Source of the DNA: Pseudanabaena mucicola str. Chao 1806
GTDB taxonomy: Bacteria; Cyanobacteriota; Cyanobacteriia; Pseudanabaenales; Pseudanabaenaceae
Reading direction: 5' to 3'
Assembly: GCF_030323025.1 (NCBI RefSeq)
Contig: NZ_CP097329.1
Coordinates: 2,590,001 to 2,654,000, forward strand
DNA length: 64,000 nucleotides
The notes under the pieces were generated by a model. It made no database searches. It was not told the origin of the DNA and worked only from the letters and a program-made list of their open reading frames with translations. Positions 1 to 8,854 of the stretch are shown here, piece by piece; positions within the stretch are counted from its first letter, which is position 1; each line of letters opens with the position of its first letter. The translations under genes were made by a program, and so were the position numbers.

Positions 1-2
1 AC

Positions 3-110
3 CAGAAGGCTAAACCTAATCGCTTTGCTAATCGTAATGAAGCTAAAAAAATAAATATTGTGGTTTTAGATGAAGATGTTACAAGGGTTCTTACCACATC
101 TTGCAGCTAA
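3..110 (+). CDS. C-terminal remnant of an unidentified small protein (runs off the window edge)
   Basis: This frame is open from the window edge and ends with TAA at 108-110, giving about 35 residues that end in DEDVTRVLTTSCS. The charged, Asn/Lys-rich stretch followed by a short beta-like segment resembles small cyanobacterial proteins found next to toxin-antitoxin genes, but I cannot name the family. The abrupt Cys-Ser end may reflect a frameshift. It lies just upstream of a toxin-antitoxin pair on the same strand, so it may be part of the same accessory patch. Confidence 0.3.
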   Translation, partial: QKAKPNRFANRNEAKKINIVVLDEDVTRVLTTSCS

Positions 111-193
111 AATATAATGAGCATCTTTTTCATGTTTGCTTATGAATACCCTATACTCTAACGCGGCAACAGATTATTGAAGTAATTGATAAC

Positions 194-415
194 TTGCCAG
201 AGGATGCTTTCTCTGAGCTTGTTAGTTTTATCGGCTATCTTCGCTACAAGGCTATTGAAACAAAAACAGCACAACCTCATAACAGTTTTTTACTGTCAAT
301 TGCTGGCTTGGGTGCTTCCAATGAAAAAGATGTTTCGGAGAGGGATGAAGAGATTTTAGCAAGTGAAGTAAATCCGATTCGTGGTTGGAGTCTTCATGCA
401 GATGAACAAGGATGA
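194..415 (+). CDS. Antitoxin-like protein of a VapBC-type pair (DUF2281-like)
   Basis: This is a small acidic protein of about 73 residues with the pattern LPEDAFSELVSFIGYLRYKA. That pattern resembles the N-terminal helical part of cyanobacterial DUF2281-type antitoxins. Its stop codon overlaps the start of the PIN-domain toxin by 4 bases (ATGA at 412-415), the usual sign of translational coupling in toxin-antitoxin pairs. The start is odd. The frame is open back to about 146 and reads a typical N-terminus (IPYTLTRQQIIEVIDNL), but it has no ATG or GTG; the only conventional choice is TTG at 194. An ATG at 142 is in another frame, so a small indel may have damaged the true start. The antitoxin role is inferred from context. 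Confidence 0.55.
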   Translation: MPEDAFSELVSFIGYLRYKAIETKTAQPHNSFLLSIAGLGASNEKDVSERDEEILASEVNPIRGWSLHADEQG

Positions 416-825
416 CTGTTGTACTTGATACTAGCTTTCTGTTTGCTCTAACGGATTTAACAGATCGTAATCACGATCGCGTTTTGTCTGTAGTGAAAAG
501 TATCAATGAGCCATTACTGCTTCCTAGTGTCGTTTTGCCTGAAGTTTGTTATTTGATTGCTTCAAGTTTAGGACATCAGGCGATGCGGAAATTTATTGCT
601 AATTTGGATGTTAATGGCGTTCAAATAGAATCGATGACAGCAAAAGATTTGGAACGAGTTAATCAAATTTTAGAGCAGTATGCTGATAGTCAACTTGATT
701 TTGTTGATGCGGTAATTGTGGCGATCGCTGAAAGATTAAGAATCACCCGCGTTTTAACTTTGGATCGCCGTGATTTTTCGATTATGCGACCTAGGCATTG
801 TGATTATTTTGAGATATTGCCTTAG
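412..825 (+). CDS. PIN-domain ribonuclease toxin (VapC-like)
   Basis: At 137 residues this is the normal size for a single PIN domain. The acidic residues that bind Mg2+ in PIN nucleases can be placed: Asp6 in VVLDTSFLFAL, Glu44 in LPEVCYLI, and the acidic cluster DFVDAVIVAIAERL near residues 95-108, followed by LTLDRRDF. Family members cleave RNA when freed from their antitoxin. The start overlaps the stop of the upstream antitoxin-like gene by 4 bp, so the two are probably co-translated. No defect is visible in the toxin frame, unlike the odd start of its partner. Confidence 0.85.
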   Translation: MTVVLDTSFLFALTDLTDRNHDRVLSVVKSINEPLLLPSVVLPEVCYLIASSLGHQAMRKFIANLDVNGVQIESMTAKDLERVNQILEQYADSQLDFVDAVIVAIAERLRITRVLTLDRRDFSIMRPRHCDYFEILP

Positions 826-985
826 AACATAGCGATCGCTAATGATGACGATTTTAAACCTGTTGCATGGTAGATTTAGCGGTCTGTTATCGTTTAGGTG
901 TTTAGGCTTCAATGATTGTTTCGTTTGCTTGTAAAGAAACCGAGAAGATTTGGCAAGGGGTGCGATCGCGTAAGCTACCATCAGA

Positions 986-1479
986 TATACTTTGACAGGG
1001 GGTAGACTTTATTTTTCAAAAAGGGAAGAATGGAAGAAACGTTAACTTTGTTCCAAGATGATCCGACTAACATTTACCAAGTTATCGTGACTAATGACAC
1101 TTATATCAATGCTCAATCCATCTGTGACTTACTTTATAAACTTGCGGGTCTGGGCTTGACTATACCCATTACTCTTGTCTTGGACAATGCTCGTTACCAA
1201 AAGTGTGCTTTAGTTTTTGAGTTGGCTCAGTCATTAAATATCGAGCTCCTTTATTTGACTACTTACTCTCCAAACTTAAACTTGATTGAGCGTCTTTGGA
1301 AATTTGTCAAAAAGCAATGTCTCTACTCAGTCTATTATCCTGATTTTGATTCTTTCAAATTCGCTATTTCTTCTTGCCTTGAGAATTCCCACACTATTCA
1401 TAAAGCTGCTTTGGATTCTTTATTGACTTTACGCTTTCAGTCTCTTGATAATGTTAAGTCTATTCCCTGTTAAGGTATA
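986..1479. mobile_element. Internally deleted IS630-type element with terminal inverted repeats
   Basis: The left end (986-1009) and the reverse complement of the right end (1456-1479) match at 20 of 24 positions, sharing the blocks TATAC, ACAGGG and TAGACTT. Both ends begin with TA, the target dinucleotide of IS630/Tc1-type elements. The element is only about 490 bp, roughly half of a complete IS630, and holds only the last part of a DDE transposase. Its right end lies inside the 3' end of the kinase gene on the other strand and supplies that gene's final codons and stop. Confidence 0.7.
1030..1473 (+). pseudogene. IS630-family transposase, C-terminal half only
   Basis: These 147 residues correspond to the second half of an IS630-type DDE domain. 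The second catalytic Asp lies in LVLDNARYQ (about residue 53), and the catalytic Glu in the family signature SPNLNLIERLWKF (about residues 81-93). The N-terminal helix-turn-helix and the first catalytic Asp are absent, and the upstream inverted repeat starts only about 40 bp before the ATG. The missing part was therefore lost by internal deletion. The product should not be active alone, but the ends could be mobilised by a full-length relative elsewhere in the genome. Confidence 0.8.
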
Positions 1480-2766
1480 GCAAAGAAAAAATAAGCCAAG
1501 TTATTATTAGTAGACCACCAATAAAAGGAACTAAAAAATCAAACATAATGTCTACGCTGCCATAATCTCTCTCAATAGGTAAAGGTGCTGTTTTTACTGT
1601 TAATACAAAATTATAAATCTCCTTATCTGTATTTAATTGGAGTCTTATATTCCGTCCTCCCTTTCCTTTTACTATTAATTTACTAGTATCTACAATGATC
1701 TGACATTCAATATTATTTCCCTTAAACTGTTGCTGATCAAAATGAATCCAAGAGTGATTATCAGGTGTATGCGGTGGATCGTTTGGATGAGGTTCAACTT
1801 CCCAATGACCTTCTAGGATAGTTTCTGGGACAGAGTTTTTAAGTCTAATCATCTGAGTCAGCTTTTCACCTAACCTTGTCGAATCAAATTCTAAACCGAT
1901 CTTCTCCAGATCAAACTCTTTTCCATCTTTGAAAAACTTGACTTCAGGTACACGCACCACATACAAAGGCTTCAACGCATTTAACGCAGTCTTTGCATCA
2001 GTAAAACGTTTACTTGGAGGAGCAGCCATTTTAAATAGCCAATTAATGAATGATTGACTACAACCTTTGAGTTTGAGAGCAATTTTACTTTGGTCTAATT
2101 GATTAGTGTCTAAATCAACATACTGCCCAATATCGATTGACTTGACCGCACCTATTAAACAGATCAGCATTACACCTAAACCATAGAGATCGGAAGACTT
2201 AGTTAATGTTTGATTGTTTATTTGTTCGGGAGGCATAAATCCCATAGTGCCTGAAACAACGCTACTCATCGCCACACTACCGCTACCCACCCACGCAAAG
2301 CCAAAATCAATCAGGTAAACATTTAAGTCGTCATCTACAAGGATATTTTCTGGTTTAATGTCACGATGGATAACAGGTGGCATTCGCTCTTGCAGATACA
2401 CTAAAATTTCTAAAAGTTGCACCGCAATTTGTTTAATTTGATCAGGCGCAAAACTTCTCCCCACAGCTAAAGTGTCCGCAGGGAAATATTCGGTAACAAG
2501 ACAATAGCCATCACCTGTCTCGAATTTATCTAAATATTTAGGGATACCTCGATGATTAAGCCCTTGCAAACTCTTAATTTCTTTATCGATCGCTTTAAAT
2601 CCATCCCAACTCGAATTTCCCTTAGCGAACTGAAACTGCTTGACAACTACATGATACTGATCAGTCAGCCTTTGCGCTAAATAGGTAAATCGCCCCCTTC
2701 CAAGTTATGCCCCAATTCTTTGATAACTTGATAGCCATACTGTGTGAAATCAGGAAAAGTTGTCAT
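1460..2766 (-). pseudogene. Ser/Thr protein kinase with an N-terminal frameshift, C-terminus inside an IS element
   Basis: The main frame (1460-2569) carries a Hanks-type kinase core: HRD loop in IHRDIKPENIL, DFG as IDFGFA, and the APE equivalent MPPEQ. A long C-terminal region ends in one membrane segment (FLVPFIGGLLIITWLIFSLL). The expected N-terminus lies upstream in a second frame. A run from ATG at 2766 reads MTTFPDFTQYGYQ and then hits a stop. Skipping one G in the run at 2693-2697 restores a glycine-rich loop (EGGRFTYLAQ) and the ATP-binding Lys (VVVKQF), continuing into the core. The last residues (YLNRE) and the stop are encoded by the inverted repeat of the adjacent IS. This is either a pseudogene, a phase-variable homopolymer or an assembly error. 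The core alone lacks the P-loop and should be inactive. Confidence 0.75.
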
Positions 2767-2904
2767 TGATGATTGACGAACATCGTATAGTTTGTTAGGT
2801 CTCAATTTACTATAGATCAATATAATATTCATTATATTTTGGTTTAATGAAATATTTGGTCTTCAGAAGCTATTGCAGACCTTAATTTTTATTCTGAGAT
2901 GTAA

Positions 2905-3804
2905 ATGAATTCTGTTGGGTTAATTGTAATCTTAGGGGCAACGGCAACGGGGAAGACAAGTCTGGCGATCGCTCTAGCGAAACATCTCAATGTGCCAATT
3001 TTGAGTGCTGACTCGCGCCAAGTGTATCGCTATCTCGACATTGGTACAGCCAAGCCAACCATTGAGGAGCGTCAAGGGGTTCCCCATTACTTAATCGATA
3101 TTATTGAACCTGACCAAACCTTGACCCTTGCCGATTATCAAGATCAAGCCCAAACTTTAATTGCCAAGTTCCATGCCGAGGGAGTTACACCCATCTTAGT
3201 TGGTGGGTCGGGGCTATATATTAAGGCAATTACCGCAGGGCTAAAAATTCCCCGTGTACCGCCGCAACCACATCTGCGATCGCAGCTTGAGGAATTAGGA
3301 CAACACTATTGCTACCAAGTCCTACAACAGATCGATCCTGTAGGCGCTATAAAAATCCATGCCAACGATCAAGTCAGAACTTTGCGATCGCTAGAGGTGT
3401 TTTACGTAACGGGTCAACCTCTCTCCTCTCAGCAATACGAGCAACCACCAAGTTATCCGATTGTGCAGATTGGCTTGGATTGTATCGATCTCAATGCATA
3501 TCGAAAATTAGTAGGCGATCGTAATGAGCAAATGTTGGCACAGGGTTGGCTTGATGAAATTCGTGATTTGCAACAGCGCTATGGTGTAGATCTGCCGCTT
3601 TTAAAAACCCTTGGCTATGGTGAAATGTCTGATTATTTAGCCAATAAAACTGATTTAGCAACGGCAAAAGAACTCACGATTATCCATACCTGCCAATTTG
3701 CCAAACGCCAAAGAACATGGTTTCGCGGTTCGGGTAATGGTGATTTACCAATTCATTGGTTGCCGACGGGGAGTAATTGGGAAGATGCGATCGCAATGCT
3801 ATAA
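2905..3804 (+). CDS. miaA: tRNA dimethylallyltransferase
   Basis: The enzyme transfers the dimethylallyl group to N6 of A37 in tRNAs that read UNN codons. The P-loop GATATGKTS is at residues 11-19 and the substrate-contacting DSRQVY at 36-41. GGSGLYIKA, which follows in MiaA proteins, is also present. The length of 299 residues is normal. The ATG at 2905 directly precedes the conserved beta strand, so the start is well supported. The gene stands alone, converges on pilC, and is followed at once by a strong Rho-independent terminator. Confidence 0.97.
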   Translation: MNSVGLIVILGATATGKTSLAIALAKHLNVPILSADSRQVYRYLDIGTAKPTIEERQGVPHYLIDIIEPDQTLTLADYQDQAQTLIAKFHAEGVTPILVGGSGLYIKAITAGLKIPRVPPQPHLRSQLEELGQHYCYQVLQQIDPVGAIKIHANDQVRTLRSLEVFYVTGQPLSSQQYEQPPSYPIVQIGLDCIDLNAYRKLVGDRNEQMLAQGWLDEIRDLQQRYGVDLPLLKTLGYGEMSDYLANKTDLATAKELTIIHTCQFAKRQRTWFRGSGNGDLPIHWLPTGSNWEDAIAML

Positions 3805-3830
3805 AAAAGCCCTGCGTTGCAGGGCTTTTT
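3804..3830 (+). terminator. Rho-independent terminator of miaA
   Basis: The perfect stem GCCCTGC/GCAGGGC with a GTT or short loop is flanked by A and T runs. It begins at the miaA stop. An almost identical hairpin at 3892-3919 serves the convergent pilC gene. Confidence 0.9.
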
Positions 3831-3834
3831 GTTT

Positions 3835-3874
3835 GTAAATGGAAGCGCACCCCTTCGGGTGCGCTTCCATTTAC
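3835..3874. repeat. Perfect hairpin between two convergent terminators
   Basis: GTAAATGGAAGCGCACC and its complement flank a CCTTCG-type loop, giving a long GC-rich stem. With the terminators on both sides it forms a three-hairpin barrier between miaA and pilC. Confidence 0.75.
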
Positions 3875-3891
3875 AATCTATGTCCATATTA

Positions 3892-3919
3892 AAAAAGCCC
3901 TGCATTGCAGGGCTTTTTA
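3892..3919 (-). terminator. Rho-independent terminator of pilC
   Basis: A GCCCTGC/GCAGGGC stem with an ATT loop and T-run lies directly after the pilC stop. It has nearly the same sequence as the miaA terminator. Confidence 0.9.
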
Positions 3920-5128
3920 TTATTTGATTTTGTCCATAATCGAGAAGATCGGTAAGTACATCCCGACGATAATCGAACCGACCATACCGCCTAATACCAC
4001 AATCATTAAAGGTTCCATTAAACTCGTCAGTGCTTTGACTGCTTCTTCCACTTCATTTTCGTAGAAGTCAGCCACCTTCATCAACATCTTGTCGATTTCC
4101 CCTGTTTCTTCACCAATGCTGACCATTTGTAAGGCCATCACAGGAAATACTTCCGTTTTCTCCATCGCAGGTGCAATTTGACCACCTTCTCGCACCGCAT
4201 TTCTAGCGGACTCGATCGCATTAGAGATTACCACATTACCTGCAGTCTCGGCAGTAATTTCCAGTGAAGCCAAAATTGGCACACCTGCGCGCGATAGTGA
4301 ACCAAAAGTCCTTGCAAATCGAGCAACCGCAGTTTTGACGACGAGATCACCAAACAAAGGCAATTTTAAAAATAGACCATCAAAATAGAGCTTACCAGCG
4401 GGGGTTGCATACACACGATTGTAAGCAAAACCTAAACCAAAGAAAGTAATCGGCAAAATCAAGACTGAGGGACTCTTGAGAAAGTTACTGATATTGACCA
4501 ATATTTGTGTAAATGCAGGCAACTCTCCACCTAAGCTCTTGAATACTCCATCAAAGATTGGAATGATGAAAATACACATCGCTAAGAAGATGATGACCGC
4601 GATCGATGTAACTACAATCGGATAGGTCATCGCTGACTTAATCTGGTTGTTTAATCGTGCCGAATCTTCGAGTAATGTGGCTAGACGAGCTAAAACATCA
4701 TCGAGCACACCACCCGTTTCCCCTGCCTGCACCATCGCACAATAAAGTTTGTCAAAAACATTAGGATGTTTCCGCAACGCATCAGAGAAATTAGTACCTT
4801 GCTGTACATCATCAAGTACCTCAGTGAGTGCGATTTTCAGTCGAGGATTGGAGCACTGATCCACCATAACCCCCAAACCTCGCACCATTGATACCCCTGC
4901 ATTAACTAAGGTGGCTAATTGTCGTGAAAATAAAGCCAAATCCTTGACCGTCACCTTTTTCATCGTGAGAGCAGCAAAACTAAATCCGCTCTTCACTTCT
5001 TTGATTTCTTGAATAACAAAACCTTTTTGTCGCCAAGTCTCACGAGCTTCTTTGACAGATTCGGCAACGATGGTTTGCTGTACAGATTTGCCCTTAGAGT
5101 CCCTTAAATTGGCTTGAAACTTTGCCAT
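3920..5128 (-). CDS. pilC: Type IV pilus inner-membrane platform protein PilC
   Basis: PilC is the polytopic platform on which the PilB and PilT motors act. The 402 residues hold two copies of the T2SSF domain: a first copy with LFSRQLATLVNAGV near residue 75, and a second with FARTFGSLSRAGVPIL near residue 275. Membrane segments lie near residues 170-195, 225-245 and 370-398. LIQAGETGG-type motifs are seen as MVQAGETGGVLDDVLARLA and SIGEETGEIDKML, which is typical of the family. It is the last gene of a pilB-pilT-pilC run, 62 bp after pilT, and is probably co-transcribed with it. Confidence 0.97.
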   Translation of the reverse strand: MAKFQANLRDSKGKSVQQTIVAESVKEARETWRQKGFVIQEIKEVKSGFSFAALTMKKVTVKDLALFSRQLATLVNAGVSMVRGLGVMVDQCSNPRLKIALTEVLDDVQQGTNFSDALRKHPNVFDKLYCAMVQAGETGGVLDDVLARLATLLEDSARLNNQIKSAMTYPIVVTSIAVIIFLAMCIFIIPIFDGVFKSLGGELPAFTQILVNISNFLKSPSVLILPITFFGLGFAYNRVYATPAGKLYFDGLFLKLPLFGDLVVKTAVARFARTFGSLSRAGVPILASLEITAETAGNVVISNAIESARNAVREGGQIAPAMEKTEVFPVMALQMVSIGEETGEIDKMLMKVADFYENEVEEAVKALTSLMEPLMIVVLGGMVGSIIVGMYLPIFSIMDKIK

Positions 5129-5190
5129 AATGACACCTCTTTATAAAGAAATTACAGATTAAAATAGATATAAATACTCAACAAGCAAAC

Positions 5191-6351
5191 CTAACCGTTA
5201 ATTGCTCTGGAACGCACCATGTCTGGCGATCGCAAATCGCCAACTACTTTACGTCTCAATACAGGCGCAGGGTTGGGACCAACTACCCGTAGTAATTCTT
5301 CAGGACGTGAAGTTTTTGAAATCGCCGCCTCAAAGGTGATCTCTCCTTCCAGATATAAATTGGCTAATACTGATTCGAGGGTCTGCATGGAGTCTTTACC
5401 ACCTGTTTGGATAAAGCCATACATTTGAGCGGTCTTACCTTCACGAATCAGGTTAGAGATCGCAGGTGTCACTACCATGATTTCCTGAGCCATGACCCGT
5501 CCAAACTGTCCAGGTTGAGGATTATGCCGAGGAACAAGGGTTTGACTTAATACCGCCACAAGGGAGTTAGAAAGTTGTACTCGAATTTGTCCTTGCTGCT
5601 CTGGAGGAAACACATCAACAATACGGTCTACGGTCTGAGATGCAGAGCTAGTATGCAAGGTTCCAAATACGAGGTGTCCTGTTTCTGCTGCCGATACCGC
5701 AAGCTGAATCGTTTCTAAGTCACGCATTTCCCCAACAAGGATAACATCAGGATCTTCCCGTAAAGCTGCTTTTAACGCATTAGCAAAAGTTTTCGTATCT
5801 TCTCCCACCTGACGCTGGTGAATCACACTCTTGATGGACTCATATACAAACTCAATCGGATCTTCAACTGTAAGGATATGTTCGGCGCGAGTTTTGTTAA
5901 TCGTTTGGATCATTGCTGCAAGAGTAGTTGTCTTGCCCGAACCTGTGGGTCCCGTAACCAGTACTAGTCCCCTTGGCTTTTCGCTAAGTTCACGCACAAT
6001 TGGCGGCAGGTTGAGATCATCCATATCAGGGATCTTAGAAGATAGCGCCCGTAGGCAAGCCGCAATGGTTCCCCGATCCTTGTAAACATTCACCCGAAAC
6101 CTTGCCAATCCCTTGACACCATAAGAACAGTCCAATTCCCAAGTTTGCTCAAGGGTTTTGCGCTGGTTATTATTCAACATCGCAAAGATCAAGCGCTGAC
6201 ATTCTTCGGGCGTAAGGGGATCGCGATCAGTGCGAGTGAGATGACCATTAATACGAATGTATGGTGGAAGTCCTGCGGAGATATGTAGGTCTGAACCTTT
6301 GCGTTCTACCACTTCTTCCATCAAGTCTTCGATGATATAGTCCATTACCAT
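5191..6351 (-). CDS. pilT: Type IV pilus retraction ATPase PilT
   Basis: PilT powers pilus retraction and twitching motility. It contains the Walker A motif GPTGSGKTTT (about residue 135), the Walker B segment DVILVGEMRD, a His box (ETGHLVFGTLHT) and the PilT-specific AISNLIREGK helix near residue 300. The frame is open to a TTG at 6360, but an AGGAG sequence sits about 11 bp before ATG 6351 and only 2 bp before that TTG. I therefore prefer 6351, with 6345 also possible. It lies between pilB and pilC, with a hairpin separating it from pilB. Confidence 0.95.
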   Translation of the reverse strand: MVMDYIIEDLMEEVVERKGSDLHISAGLPPYIRINGHLTRTDRDPLTPEECQRLIFAMLNNNQRKTLEQTWELDCSYGVKGLARFRVNVYKDRGTIAACLRALSSKIPDMDDLNLPPIVRELSEKPRGLVLVTGPTGSGKTTTLAAMIQTINKTRAEHILTVEDPIEFVYESIKSVIHQRQVGEDTKTFANALKAALREDPDVILVGEMRDLETIQLAVSAAETGHLVFGTLHTSSASQTVDRIVDVFPPEQQGQIRVQLSNSLVAVLSQTLVPRHNPQPGQFGRVMAQEIMVVTPAISNLIREGKTAQMYGFIQTGGKDSMQTLESVLANLYLEGEITFEAAISKTSRPEELLRVVGPNPAPVLRRKVVGDLRSPDMVRSRAING

Positions 6352-6457
6352 AGTGAACAATTCTCCTGATCAAATTCTAATAATTTGCACAATTGTCTAT
6401 TAGTTTAAAACTTGCGCTTTAGCTAATTTCTTCCAGCAATAATTATCTAAAAGCTTT

Positions 6458-6495
6458 TTCTAGGTATAAACTGTCAACTGCAGTTCATACCTAGA
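6458..6495. terminator. Hairpin in the pilB-pilT intergenic gap
   Basis: TTCTAGGTATAAACTG pairs with CAGTTCATACCTAGAA (one mismatch) around a short loop. On the pilB strand it lies just after the pilB stop. The T-run is weak, so it could be a partial terminator or an RNA-processing stem that sets the ratio of PilB to PilT and PilC. Confidence 0.5.
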
Positions 6496-6500
6496 AGCTA

Positions 6501-8513
6501 TTAAAAAGTTCTAGGTGTAGTGCAGTACGGACATTCGACGGTTTCAGGTGTGAGCATTGCATCACAGTTATCACACTCTAGCCCTTTACCACGCCGAGCA
6601 CGTTCTTCGGCTTCTCTACCTTTATCGGTATAAACCACACGTAGGACTTCATCAAGGGTAGTTGTCCCTTGTCTGACAAGATCAAAAGCATAAGCCATCA
6701 GGGTTTTCATCCCCTCTTGTACGGCAATCTCCTTAATGACTTCCGTAGTGGCTCCCTTGTTAATCGCACTTTGCAGACGTTCAGTCATCTTCATGATTTC
6801 GTAGACCCCTGCGCGACCTTTATATCCAGAGCCGTTACATTTAGGGCATACACGCTGACCAGGAAGCATAGCATCGCGGTTCACGATGTTGGCTCGGTAG
6901 AAGGTTCTTTCGAGATCGCTACTTGGTAAACCAAATCGATCAAGTTCTTCTTGGGATGGATTATAGGGGATGCGGCAATTGTCGCAGATGCGGCGCAATA
7001 AACGCTGGGCGAGTACACCAATGATGGCGGTACTTGCCATAAATGGCTCTACACCCATTTCTTCAAGACGGGCGATACAACTAGGCGCATCATTGGTATG
7101 GAGGGTGGTCAGAACTAAGTGACCTGTTAGCGCTGCTTCGATCGCTGTTTTAGCTGTTTCCGCGTCGCGGGTCTCGCCCACAAGAATAACATCAGGATCT
7201 TGACGCAGAAAGGCGCGGAGAATACTCGCAAAGGTCATTCCCTTTTCGCGCAAAACTTGGCATTGGGTTAAGCCAGGTAAATTATATTCAACGGGATCTT
7301 CAGCAGTACTAATATTAATGCCAGGATCGTTGCATTCTGCGAGGGTTGAGTAGAGAGTGGTGGTTTTGCCTGAACCCGTAGGACCTGTAACGAGTATTAG
7401 TCCATAGGGGCGTTGGGCAAAGCTTTGCATTAGTTCCAAACTTTCGGGATCACTGATTAATTTATCAAGCCCCAGTTGGGTATTGGAGTTATCGAGAATC
7501 CGTAGACAAACTTTCTCACCATTTTGAGTAGGACAGGTATTAACACGAAAGTCCACACGGCGACCTTGGAAATTACGCTTGAGCTTGCCATCTTGGGGAA
7601 CCCGTTTTTCCGCAATATTCAGGTTAGAGATAATCTTAAAGCGGGAGATGACTGCATTGATAATGCTCTTGGGCAAACGCTTGTTCTCGCTCAGGAAGAA
7701 GTATTCACGAAGAACGCCATCTTTCCGCAAGCGAATGCATAGGTCTTTTTCCTGTGGCTCAATGTGGATATCGGAACATCCTTCCTTGAGTGCTCTGACA
7801 AGAATTTTATCAACGAGACTGATAATTGGGGCGGAGTTTTCACCACCAACCATGAGTTCATCACCCTCATCCGATTGCGAAATATCCTCGCCAAAGACAT
7901 CATCTTTAACTTGGAGATCTTCGTCACTGATAGATCCTTCCGCCTTGGCACTCTTGTTGACTTGAAACTGGACGATGTTGTCAAATACACGATGGAAATC
8001 TTCGCGGGCAATCACTCGCCTAACCACAGTGATATTTTTGAGTAGCCGCGCAATCTCGTTTTGTACTTTATAACTGTCTGGGGCAACTACAGCTAGGGTA
8101 ATGCTATTTTCAGTTTTAACTAGCGGTAGCATCTCACAGTCGCGGCAACTGGAGATGGGTAAAATATTGGAATCTAGTAAGGCACAGAGGGTAGGGATAT
8201 CAAATTTATCAACTTCAACATCGGGATCAATTGGCTCGATACCGTAAAGAACCCGTAGTTCAAAAAGTTGCTGGCGTTTATAGTATCGGGTAACGTCGGG
8301 GGCGAGTTGTTGCCCCAAAATTTGCTCTAGGGCATTGAGAAATGGAACGTTCTGTTCTTGGCTATCCTTGACGGCGCGATCGAACTGGTCGGAAGTAGCA
8401 TGTCCTGCTTGGATGAGTTTGCTCTCAAAGGGAGTACGACCTCCTCGTTTGGCAAGAGCTTTGGTTCTATTTCTGCTGGCGGCTGTGGTTGGCGCTTGAT
8501 CTGATGTATTCAT
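6501..8513 (-). CDS. pilB: Type IV pilus extension ATPase PilB
   Basis: PilB is the assembly motor of type IV pili, needed for motility and DNA uptake. The order is an N-terminal T2SSE_N domain (about 60-200), a linker, then the ATPase core with GPTGSGKTTTLYSTL (about 375), the Walker B-like DPDVILVGETRD, the His box and the tetracysteine zinc site CDNC...CPKC (about 510-560). An extra C-terminal zinc-ribbon-like tail, CDNCDAML followed by CPYC, occupies the last 25 residues; the E. coli or Pseudomonas type ends before this. The length of 670 residues is normal for cyanobacteria. Confidence 0.97.
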   Translation of the reverse strand: MNTSDQAPTTAASRNRTKALAKRGGRTPFESKLIQAGHATSDQFDRAVKDSQEQNVPFLNALEQILGQQLAPDVTRYYKRQQLFELRVLYGIEPIDPDVEVDKFDIPTLCALLDSNILPISSCRDCEMLPLVKTENSITLAVVAPDSYKVQNEIARLLKNITVVRRVIAREDFHRVFDNIVQFQVNKSAKAEGSISDEDLQVKDDVFGEDISQSDEGDELMVGGENSAPIISLVDKILVRALKEGCSDIHIEPQEKDLCIRLRKDGVLREYFFLSENKRLPKSIINAVISRFKIISNLNIAEKRVPQDGKLKRNFQGRRVDFRVNTCPTQNGEKVCLRILDNSNTQLGLDKLISDPESLELMQSFAQRPYGLILVTGPTGSGKTTTLYSTLAECNDPGINISTAEDPVEYNLPGLTQCQVLREKGMTFASILRAFLRQDPDVILVGETRDAETAKTAIEAALTGHLVLTTLHTNDAPSCIARLEEMGVEPFMASTAIIGVLAQRLLRRICDNCRIPYNPSQEELDRFGLPSSDLERTFYRANIVNRDAMLPGQRVCPKCNGSGYKGRAGVYEIMKMTERLQSAINKGATTEVIKEIAVQEGMKTLMAYAFDLVRQGTTTLDEVLRVVYTDKGREAEERARRGKGLECDNCDAMLTPETVECPYCTTPRTF

Positions 8514-8623
8514 AGCCCAAGAGTTCCTAAGATTTCATTACCCAAGTGATAAGTTTACGATCACCAAGAACTGTAAATATTTATTGGGGATATTTCTTTA
8601 GAAGTTTATAGATTATTTACAGA

Positions 8624-8714
8624 TATAGCAATCCTAAGTAGTTTGTGGAAGCATACTCCTTCGGGGCAAGCTTCCACAAACCTAAAAATCTACAAATGAT
8701 TTAGGACTGCTATA
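8624..8714. repeat. Family A palindromic element, copy A1
   Basis: The ends TATAGCAATCCTAA and TTAGGACTGCTATA are inverted repeats with one mismatch. The core is a TTTGTGGAAGC/GCTTCCACAAA hairpin. Related copies lie at 20455-20551, 23416-23474 and 53580-53662. Confidence 0.75.
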
Positions 8715-8854
8715 TTTACTTCAAAATTCATAAAGAAATTTTTGCAAAATATCATTAATTCCAGTTGATCACAAATCAATGTAAGGCGATCATAACTTTT
8801 TAAATAGTTATATGGGGCAAAAATAACACAACTGTTTCACAACTTTTACAAAAT

